Positions 1 to 11,304 of a stretch of DNA of 64,000 bases are shown here, one piece after another; position 1 is the stretch's first letter; each line of letters starts with the position of its first letter. Source of the DNA: Channallabes apus. Lineage: Eukaryota > Chordata > Actinopteri > Siluriformes > Clariidae. Location of the stretch: assembly GCA_030522415.1 (NCBI GenBank), contig CM060112.1, forward strand, positions 3,270,001 through 3,334,000. The letters are read 5' to 3'. The position numbers and the translations under genes are program-made. Under the pieces are notes generated by a model. That model had not been told where the DNA came from. It searched no databases and worked only from the letters and a program-made list of their open reading frames with translations.

Positions 1-425
1 CTTTAAAAATACCAGGATATACGATTATATGGACATTGTTCCTGTCTGTATGTTCCCAAAAATAATCACTAGATCTGGAATTTATATAGAAACATGTACA
101 AAAATGTTGTTTATTGTAGACAAAGTTTATTCACTTAATATAAAAAAAATATAAGTCAATATTGTAGTTGTTTTATAAAATCACACAAATAAATCAGATT
201 AAAATTGTAACGTAACCATGACAACCTTATTTTAAACAGCTAAATATATATTTAAAAATCCTGCCGTTTTAATTGGTTGCATTAATGACGATGATGAGCA
301 TTTAATCATCTCAAATTAATACAGATGTAAATAAAAGGATTCCACATGCCTCATGTCTTTGATGTAATTAAAGTTGGATGTTTTAACTATTAAAATAAAA
401 TACATGTAAATTTATTACAACTTAC

Positions 426-514
426 TTCCACGCCCCGAAGCCGGCCTGCCATCGGTCAGAGAAGATGAGGACCAGATTCAGGACCTTCATAATGGCCTCT
501 TTAACAAAACTCAC
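426..514 (-). CDS. tubgcp5: tubgcp5 exon 21, last exon in the window
   Basis: It encodes VSFVKEAIMKVLNLVLIFSD and then RWQAGFGAW, the start of the conserved C-terminal helix region of GCP5. Reading on past TGG AA gives an in-frame TAA, but the bases at the junction are a perfect GTAAGT donor. Vertebrate GCP5 continues for about 50 more residues, so the exon is taken to end at 426 and the terminal exon or exons to lie left of position 1. Confidence 0.88.
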
Positions 515-517
515 CTG

Positions 518-583
<66 letters not shown>

Positions 584-3500
584 CTGTGTTTAAATAACAG
601 CATTTTTTTTTTATTACATGAGAAATAAAACACTTTTATTGCTCTTGCCATTGTCAGTCACGCACTGATCTGGGGAGTGAGTCAAAAATTATCCGCACTC
701 TGGCTAAAGAATGAAATTTTAATTAACTTATAGAAACAGAAATGTCTGTTGACAAACTTTCGTATTCCCTCATTTAAATTTTTTTAGGCTGAGCTGCGAG
801 CCACGAATGCAACGCCGTCATCAGTCCTTCTCCAAAAATTAATCTTCGTCCATGTAGAGCTGCTTTCAGTGGACCGAACTGGTGAAAGTCAAAGGGAGCG
901 AGATGGGTGCTTTAACAACACAAAATGAAGTTTTTGGGCAGTAGTGTGCAGATGTGAGATCACGACTCCTTTAGATATCGGTCATCCGTGTTTAATCCGA
1001 AGTTTAGTCTTCAGCTTTTCAATAAGCATCTCACGAGCACTGTTGATTGTGGAACCTTCTTCCTGGTAATGTTCCAATACTTCTGGTTCTTGAGAATCCC
1101 AGAAAACTGTAAGCGTTGATGAATTTTCCAGCTTTTGAACTTTTCCTCGGTTGGTGTTTGAGGATGTCTCCGTTCCAGACGTGTAGTGATGAATCTGTGT
1201 CTCGTCACCAGTAATGATTCTCTTTAGGAAGTGCATCTACAAATGAACTGATGTCACACACGTTCACACAGTAACACACCTGCACAACAGTGACTGGGGA
1301 GACGGGAGCCTTGAACGGAAAGCGCTGATAAATTTTAACATATAACCGGAGTGCGGATCGTTTTTGACTCACAGCATTAACCCAGTGTAGAGGAATTTGT
1401 CACCCCTAAGGACACGGGGTGCATGAGAGTGTGCGAGTGCGTGACGTACCTTTTCTCTGAGAAGGCAGCGGTCATGGATAGTAGACAGATATCTGTAATG
1501 GATCTTTATGAGCTGGTCCAAGTCTTTAGCCTCCTGAACTTGGTGCTGGAATTCCAGTCCTGTGCTGTGTAAGATCTGGGGAGGGAAAAAAAAAAAACAT
1601 GATCATGAAACACTGGTAAACATCCAGCAACTGGAATCAGCTGAACCAGAAGAAAACACCCTGTGGATTCACCCTGGTCATGATGTAGTTGTGGAGACTG
1701 TTGACGAAATGCATGAGCTTGACTCTGAGGAGGAACATCCTGTGGATCTGCTGGCGTACGGGCTCTTTGGCAGCGTGCTCTTCTGACGGACTCGCTTCGT
1801 GTCGTTTTGCAGCCACCGTCAAATCTGTTAAAGGAGAAACGCGGTGTTTAGTATTTGTAGTAACCGTAAACAATAGTTTAGTTCTTATGGGTTCTATGGA
1901 TAGACGTTGACATGGTGATGATTTCTGTAAAGAGATGTTTATTTTAACATAAGGCTGATCGATTTGATAAAAAAAATTTATAAATAAAACACATGGCAAT
2001 TATTGAGACATGAATAGCAATTTAAACTGCGATGTTACTATTAAAAGCACCATTATGTATTTAAATGTATTTATTGAGACGAACCGCAAATAACCTCACT
2101 GACGATCTCATTACGAGGATGTTCACCAATATCATTTATTTATTTACCTAAAAAGTATTACTAAATATTAATTCTCAACAAATACACTTATTGACAAACT
2201 CTAAATAAATGACTGAAAAAGTATTTGCTCCTCCGAGATAAATTTTTTTTGCATAATCATCACAGTTAAATGAATGATGTCATCAAACAATTTTTAATAT
2301 TACTCATCTCTTATCATTTCCTTTTCTTATCTTTTCTAATATCTTTTAATTTCCATGACAACAATTTATTTAAATGGACTTGTGTGTGAGACTGTGACAG
2401 GATACGTGTTTAAATGACAGAATGTAAACAGCAAACTTTTTATAATGAAGCAAGATGTTTTAAATCAAGAATTTATTTAAATTGAATCTGTCTGGCAAAG
2501 TAAAGCATGTTTAAATATTTACAAATTACACACACACAGGACGGAGTGGACATTGTGACGGCGCATTACTGACCGCTGAATCGCAGCGTGTCCAGACTGT
2601 ACTTGGCCCATTTGATTTGTAGGAGCAGCATGAAGACCTGACTGTAGATCTTCTGACACTCGGAACTAATCACAATGTCCACAGGCCAAGGAACCTGGCA
2701 AGAACATCATCAATATCATATAAAATATAATCCAATAGTAGTCAGCAATATAAATAATGTTCATCATCAGTGTACCTTATAACTCAGCGTGAGACCATCG
2801 AGGTTATTGATTGGCTGTTTTTTCTTCGTAGGATCGATCGCCTCAAGGAAGATCGACAGTCTGTGGAAACACACACAAGTGAGACACGAAACCACCCCGA
2901 TGTCGACCGAAACTCGAGGCCTACGTTAGCGCATCACCTGCTGCTGTCCTCCGGGTGGCGCTGTCCCACAGCCTCCTGCAGCTGCACGTTGAGGAACGCC
3001 AGCTGCTGCCAGCTCTCCTTCTCCAAAACCTTGTCAAAGATGGCAGTGTAGAAATCATACATGGTGTCTCCCGCCTCCAGCAGGAAGTAGTTTCTCATGG
3101 CCTGGAGGTATCCCAGGAGCCTGAGCCAGGACAAAGTGCAGCGTTCACTCACTCTGATAACGAGCGCAAATGAAAGAACTCATCGTGTCCTTCAAAAGAA
3201 GACCAAACCTCACCCGTAGTCCTTCTTGAGAGTTCTCATGAGATTCCCGCAGCACTCGATGTACCTCCTCTCGATGTGCGGGTACAGGCAGGAGCGCAGC
3301 GTGAGCTCGAACGTCTGGCACGTCACCGACTCGGACGAGCGGTCCACGACCACGTCGGCGCCGGAGAACTTCATGTGGAAGTCTTTCTGCTCCAGATACA
3401 TCCTGTGAGGAGAAAAAACAAACAAGACAAAAAACAAAGTAAAAACATTTTTTGCCAATATGACAAGACTTCATTTATTATTATTATTATTATTATTATT

Positions 3501-4340
3501 AACAACTTTAAGAAAGGAAAAAGAGAAGCTGATGATCGTTGATCGTAACAATAATTTATGATTTTTTTTTATTATGAAAGAACACAAAATACAGATATTT
3601 TATTTGCATAAATTTAAAAAATGTAGCTCAGATTTTTCTCTACATAATACAACAAAAAATGACAGAAAATTATAATAATTATAAATGCATAATATTATCT
3701 ATAAACACGATTAATTGCTAAATCCAGACCATCAGATGAAGGAAACTCCCCACCCTCTGGGTCTATCTGTCGTTTCTGTCGCAGTCACTTAAGGGTTCGG
3801 GTTGCCAGCTGTAAGCCCGATTATCTTCACACACTACGGGTAATTTGGGAACGCCAATTAACCTAATCTGCATGTATTTGGACTGTGGGAGGAAACTGAA
3901 GTACCCGGAGGAAACCCACCGAGCACGGAGAGAACATGCAAACTCCACGCACACAGATCCCGAGGTGGGAATCGAACCCTCCACCCTGGAGATGCAAGGA
4001 GACAGTGCTAACAGACCAAACTTATTTTTATATTTTGGCCCCAATTCGATCCCGCACTCCGTTCCTGTCTTAGATCAGACGATCACCTGGCAAAGTTGAT
4101 GGCCAGTAGCGGGTCGTGGATGTCATTCAGCTCCAGGTGATGCGCCACGATGGACTGCATATTAATAAGGCTCCTCTTGGTGGCTTGTTGCTCGGTTACC
4201 GTATCCGTCGGGGAATCTTCTCCGCGCCGCAGACGTGTCTGCACCGACTCCAGGAACAGAGTGTACAGACTCTTCCTCTCTGCATCTGAGATAAAGACAG
4301 AGGACGTGTTAATTTTCCAGTGATGTAGCACAGAACTGAT

Positions 4341-4416
<76 letters not shown>

Positions 4417-7400
4417 TCCTGCCTCGGTCACCTCTGGAGGACCCGCCGTCAGCCTGCTCGTCTTCCTTACAGTCCAGGTTCTTGAGCAGCTGCATGGATT
4501 TCCCGGCCATGATGATCTGCTTGAGGACGGGTTTGAGGAAGGACACCATGGTGTGCTGCCTGCTGCTGGAGCTCTGATCTCCTCCCGAGCTGCCGCTGGC
4601 CGTGTCGCTCAGCCTCTCCTCGCTGTCCACGGCCTCGGACACGCTGTACAGGGTGTAGGTGGCGTACCAGAAATCCCTGTGGTTCACCGGGACGTCCTTG
4701 TTCCTGATACACAACGCAGACACAGCGGGGTTATTCCAGTTCACTTCATCATGTTTGATAAAGTGAACAAAATTAAATCTCCACATCAAATAAGTAGCTA
4801 AAATATTATTATATCCTTTCTGGATTACTTTCTGAGAAATGTTTCCCGATGCAGGTGTGTGTGTGTGTGTGTGCGTGTGTGTGTTCATTACCGCTGGATT
4901 ATAAACTCCTTAGCCGGGTCGAACAGGTGACCGTGAACAATCCACTCGTCCACGATCTCCAGGTACGGCCTGACCGTTTCAACCCAGAGCGAGAACAGCA
5001 GCGCCACCTGGACACGCAGCAAGAAAAAACATCAGATATCTTTTCCTATTTGTGACTGTTTACTCGTTTTGAAATCAAACTCACCGCCTGCACTGAAGCT
5101 TCTCCGACGCTGTCGTACTCGATGATGGCTTTGTACAGCGTGTTGAGGAGGTGCGAGGCCCGTACCACGTTGGGCGTGCCGGAAGGGACCTCGGCCACGC
5201 CCGTGCAGAAAACTCTGTGGAGCACGGTGATCTGCGCCAGGTGAGGGTTGAGGCGCTCCAACACGGACAACAAACTCACCGTCTCATCTACACAGAGTAA
5301 CAGGTTTTGTAAGACTCTTTGAGAATCTTGTTCAGGGAAACTCCGACACACGGTTTAACATTGACTGGTCTCACCTTTGCTGATGATCTCTCTCTCGATA
5401 GCAGAGAGCTCCTCCTTGAAGCTGCTGAAGTACTTGTACAGCGCCCACACAAACGCCTGGTACGTCCTGAACGGAGGTTCCGAGCTCTTCTTCGAGGATG
5501 AAGTTGATGAAGAGCCGAGGCCGGGAGGACACGGCTCCGTGCTGTGACCCGTCACCTCGTCGATGAACCTCTGGAGACGCGACACCGCCTGGCCGTACGC
5601 CGCCACGTGCTCCAGGATGGAACGCAAGCAGTTCTGCAGAACACAAGAGCACAATTCTTTTGTAATAACATCCGCTCGACGGTGCTCCACAGGTCAGGGA
5701 AAGTTACAGATGTTCTAGTCATTAATTAAACACCATGTACACCATGTGTATTTAATGCAATAGTAATTAGACACTAATTAGACCTAATAATCTGACCCTC
5801 TTGGGTGACCAAATCACATATGTTTTATAAATATTATAGCAAATATTCATTTTATTACTCAGATCATCAAATTATTACCATTTTTCCCCAGAGTTACAAA
5901 TTTCTCCCTAAACCAACTTTTTAAAAATCTTATCTTATTCTTGATTAAATTTATTAATTATTTTAATAATTATTACAACCTTTTTTCTGCATGCATTTAA
6001 AATTTTTTATGTTTTATTTTGTTTTTCTTAAAGAAAAGAACTTTTAATGTACAAACAATGCTACAGAAGTAATTATTTTTATTGATTACTAGCATTAGTA
6101 CAGGAAAAGAGTTTGTAGAAAAAGTTAAACATTTAAAGGTAAAAATAATCTGATCAGCTTTAATGTAATTAATATTATTATATAATGTAATCAGTGAGTA
6201 CATGTCTGTCTGCAACCAAGATGAACTTAATTTTTTTAAACTGTTTAAAAAAAATTTTTTTAAAAAAAAACAGCACAGTTCACAGCATTTAGTTTGGTGT
6301 GACGACATTATACACTGGATTGGTGGCAAAATATTAGGAAATTGTACAAAATATACAGAGTTCATGGCAAGATTTTGAATCTACAGTACCATCATTTCAT
6401 TCAGATGAGAAATGGAAAAAGTTGATCAGATAAAGATGAAGTTTTGTTGTTAAAATTCACTTATACCACTTCATTGCTGTTATTTCAGACAAAGTGAAAA
6501 TATCAACTAATCCCAGTCAAAATATTCACTTTATCTTTTCTAATTAATATCTATTGCTGCAGGTGTTTGTTCACATTGAGACAGTAGCGCATTAGTAGAT
6601 TATTATACAGTAGATTATTAAATCCAGCACATAACTGTTCATAACATCACTTTTACTCCACATTTAGATTTAAACTGATGCTGAAGATTAAACTACAGGC
6701 AGAAGATCAAAGGACTGCAGGAGATTCAGGAAATTCTGTCCAAACAGTTTTTGTCACAACATCATGCAAAACTGTCTGTACATAGAGACAGACTGGTTTC
6801 TGGTCCTCCATTGTATAAAACATTAAGATGTCATCAAAAGAGCGAGTTCTGACCAACATACAAACAAAACCTTTCTTTTTATTTATATAGATGTTGGACT
6901 TATTAAATAATAAGAGTTTTTGCTTATTGTTGTAAAATAAAGTTTTTTTTTATTGTACTTTAAGTAAAGGTTCATAATTTTAAGTTTCTGCAAAGATAAT
7001 TAAAAAAAAGGCTACAGTTTTATGTTCATAGATTCTTAAATGATTCTTTCCCCAAATCTGTTCAAGAGTCTTAAGTAGGAAAACCTGGAATAAAACTAAA
7101 ACTAAAACACTGCATGCTCACGCTGGTTAAGTGGGTGACGACTACGTCGTTCCTCACGCTGACTTTGCCATCATGGTGCTGAAAGATGAAAAGCATCTTC
7201 ACCCCTGATAAAAGCCTGAGAACAAAGACATTAATTGACTTACATGCCTAATATATAATCTGTTACACATTAGTTAATTAAAAACATCAAAGCAGCTGAA
7301 CATGAGACGTTACCAGAGAGTCTCTCGAATCACTTGCGTCTCGGTGACGAAGATTTTCTCCTCAGGCAGGTGCATGGGGTCTGTGTTGTAGAGATGCTGA

Positions 7401-8263
7401 TCCCTGCGCCGGGACAGACAGACGTTTTTACTTTCTTTCTCCTAGATCTGATATTAAGGTGTTAAATCTTCCATGCTGCGTGGACAGACCAAGCGACTCG
7501 CTTACCCTACTAAGTTACTTTAAAACTTTACAAGGTGCGCTAGGTATGTGAGGTCAATAAGTGAGAAGATTAAATCAGGTCTCTAAAGCTCCTTCCAGAC
7601 ATGCACTCCTTTACTCTTACAGCAGGTCAATGTGGCAGCTTTGGGTCTGATTTAGTAAAAAGTGCTGCAGGTCAGGGCCTGTGTTTACTAAGAGTCTCAC
7701 AATCACTCTGGAATTGTACTGAAAGTTAATGTAGGACACGATATGCAATGTGAAAGTTGAAGAACTACATTTAAACAACATAAGTTACAGCATAACATAA
7801 GTGAGTGTTCGCTCTAGTATTGTGCACTATAGCGATTAAATATTAAATAACAGATCCAAGTGATAATCAGTCCTTAGTATAAGTAAAAAGCGGTATGATC
7901 ATACCATCAGTGTCTGTAAATTTGGTTTGTCTTAGATAGTCACGTTTGTCTTAGAATTTGTCTTTTGAATCCGATACCTTCATAGTTACCCAGTCGGAAC
8001 AGCTGGAATCCAGTACATTACATTAACCCAGCTGTAGGTCGCGCTCTCGAGCATCTTCTCGGCCTCTTGAAGCCCATCTTCCAGACCAGCCTTCCTTAAG
8101 ACGTCTAATGCTTCCTTCCCTGATCTTGTCTTGACTTGTTCTGTGTCTTGACCTCTTCGTCTGCTTTATCCAGCACTTCCACACACACTATCATCTGGAC
8201 ACGTTTCCTCTCAGTACCACGCTGTGTCTTCAGTTGGTGTTTTGTAGGTCACTGCCACATATA

Positions 8264-8304
<41 letters not shown>

Positions 8305-9821
8305 AGCTTCCCTGCCCTTTAAAACCAACTTTCCTGTCCAGTCTTCCTCAAAAACATCCTTTACTGTCTACTGTTACAGGGTGAGGAACGCCTACACCGG
8401 CCAAACAAACACCAGCGGCAGGCCAAATAGAATTCTTTTATACATATAGATAAGGAAGTGTGACACGATACAGGGCGACACCGACAAACCCACACTGTTC
8501 AGAAGGCCACAAGTACACCGCGGGTCATGTGACGAGCTTCACTGCTTCTGTCCTCCTGGATCAGCTGGTGAGAGCCTCTGTGTGCTCTTCGTGCTCGAAG
8601 GATGATAGGAAGCACCAGAACAAACACCACACGAGTGCGAGAACTTTGGGAAGACGGAGAAAGCGGTGCAGCTGGTGTTTTCAGATGTGATGTGAACGGT
8701 GCCTTAAGGAACTGTGTAATTTTCACTTTTCTTGGTTTAAGCATCTGATTACAGTCAAACAGAGGCGTTTTCCCCCCACTAGGTTTAAACGTATTTAGTT
8801 TCAGACAGAATTAAATGTGAATGTACGCTGCTCGTTAGTTATAAGCAAGTTTGATACAAGTATTTTATTTATCACCAATTGTTCTGGACATTGTGTGGCA
8901 CGGAATAGAAATCAGATCTGGACCTTTGATGAATAAGTTTGAGCACCCTGCCCTATAATAACGCTGTGTAGGACTGTGATGATCTGAACTAGAGGAATGA
9001 AGTGTGATGGAGGAGGAGGTAGTAAAATGTAAAGAAATGACTAAAGGACAGTTACAGTACCTCTGAAGATAAAGAGTGAGGAGAGTGCAATTTGTGAAAA
9101 CCTCTTATTCCTCTTCCTGTCAGTTTGCCGCACGTACCCCTGAGTAATGTGAAAAACAATGAATGCTGAAATGTTTAGTGTTGACGCTGTTTTGGTTCCT
9201 ATAAGCCTCCTCGTCTGTGCTTTAATGTCAGCCATTAGTAAGACCAGAACTGCATCACTCTGAGAATTTTTTGCTGATTCAGGAGTTAATTTCTATTCGG
9301 AGACGCTTAATAAATACACCCTGGACTAATAATGACTACATCACACTGAAGGTCTAACCTGCATTACATAACTGTTCCACCAAACTGGGCCACTTTTGAT
9401 CAACTGGCTGGAAAACCACACGTACCTAACAGATAGTAAATAATTAGACAAACTTCAATTCTCTGCAATATGTACAGGATTTCGACACTGCCTAGGCGGG
9501 ATTTTGTCAGGGTGATCTGGCAACCCTGACAGGCACGTAGCCCCTGTAGAATCTCACACATAGGGCAAAGATCACGCCTGTACAGTGGCTCTCTCAGGTG
9601 TGTCTGAATGAAGTCGTGAGGCGACTGAACATTAAACGTGTCGAACATTAAACAGTAGAAACGGCTGATGAACGGAGCAGCTGTGACTGGTTTCTTCTCA
9701 CCAGACGTTCAGCAGGTTGGAGTGCAGATGCAGGCTGTGTGGAAAGCGTGATGAGTGAGGAACCCAGTACGGCGTGACCACGTGCAGCTCCAGCCAAGCC
9801 CTAGCATCCGGTTCTCCCACT

Positions 9822-9862
<41 letters not shown>

Positions 9863-11024
9863 CAGGTGAAGCGATCCCATCCACAGTGTGTTAGCGCTTT
9901 ACCAGTTAAGCCAGTGCTCTGACCTGCCCAGGTGACCTGTACCATCTTATCGCTCCGCTCCTGGTCTTCCTGTGGCGTTGGGTCCAGCTGTATCCCAGAA
10001 TCCCCTCTGCTGATGGGCTGCTGAGTCTCTTCTTCCTCACTCTCATCTTCAGACCACTCCTGATCATCACACACACACACACACAAGGTTGTATTTATAA
10101 TTATAATGAACGTGTAATGAACAAAACAGTCATTACAGGGAAATAAAGACAGACGAGGTGGTGCGATGAAGCAGAGTTGATTATTTTCCTATAACAGCAC
10201 GTCCTGGAGTGTTTTATTCCTCTAATATGAAAAAAATCTGCAAACAATTACAGTTTTCACTTCTTAAAGGACGTAAAGTTCTAAGAAACAAGTTCCTGCT
10301 TATAGTACAGTGGCTTTAAACAATCAGACCCTTGCCAGTCTCTCTTCTCTCAAAGTTAATAAGAAAAAGCACAGTATGGTGTGTTACAGAGAAAGAGCTC
10401 TGTCCTGACACCGAGGACTCCTTCTGTTACAGTTACATAAACACTTTAAGGAGGACGGAAAAAAAAAAGATTAAGAGAAAGAAAAAATAATTAAATAAAA
10501 CGAGAAAATACATTAAAAAAATATGTAAAGAGAAGGAAAAAATGTAAAGAAAAATATTAAGAGGAAAGAGAAAATGCATTAAGAGGGGAAAAAACAGCAG
10601 GAACAGCACCGAGATAAAAGAAAAAGAAAGAAAGACGCAAATTTTTTAAAAGGAAGAAAGATAAAATGTTTTTGAACAAAAGAGGACAATATACATATCC
10701 AGTAGAAAGGTAAGTGTTTATTAACAGTCTTTCTTTCCTTCTAATACATTTTCAGTTAAACACTCACCGGCGTGTCTGGAAACGGCCCAGTGTCCACGTC
10801 CTCTCCATCCATTAAATACCTGCCCCAGTCAAACTTGTCCTCTTCCTCTGCAGACAGAGACAGAGAGAGAGTCAGAGATATGAAATGAGCACTGGTCTGG
10901 TTAACGCTGACGCTCGGGACACTGACCTGCATCTTTGAGCCGCGGTCGCTCGCTGTAGCTGGAGTTGGACGGAGAATCAGACAAAAGCAGCAACAAGGAC
11001 AGAATACTGTGATGGACATCAGTC

Positions 11025-11060
<36 letters not shown>

Positions 11061-11268
11061 TGAGTGAGTGAGTGAGTGAGTGCAGGAAGTGAGAGCGATG
11101 GAGAACCCGAGTCCTGCTGTGAGTCTCACCATGGAGCCCGGCGTGTTGGGGAGAGGAGATCGCAGGAACTCACTGGTTAACCTCAGCCAGCTCTCCGCTT
11201 TACACACGTCAGAGTGAACCATCAGCTTCTCATGGATCCTGCACACAGGCAACACACACGTCGTCAGC

Positions 11269-11304
<36 letters not shown>

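Noticed and set aside
426..430. In-frame TAA after AFGAW as the true tubgcp5 stop
   Set aside because: It is embedded in a perfect GTAAGT donor, and known GCP5 proteins continue for about 50 residues, so splicing to an exon outside the window is more likely.
4196..4888. 230-codon minus-strand frame with a His-Thr run
   Set aside because: It reads through exon 13, a GT microsatellite intron and exon 14 in the wrong frame for part of its length. The spliced GCP5 exons explain the real coding parts.
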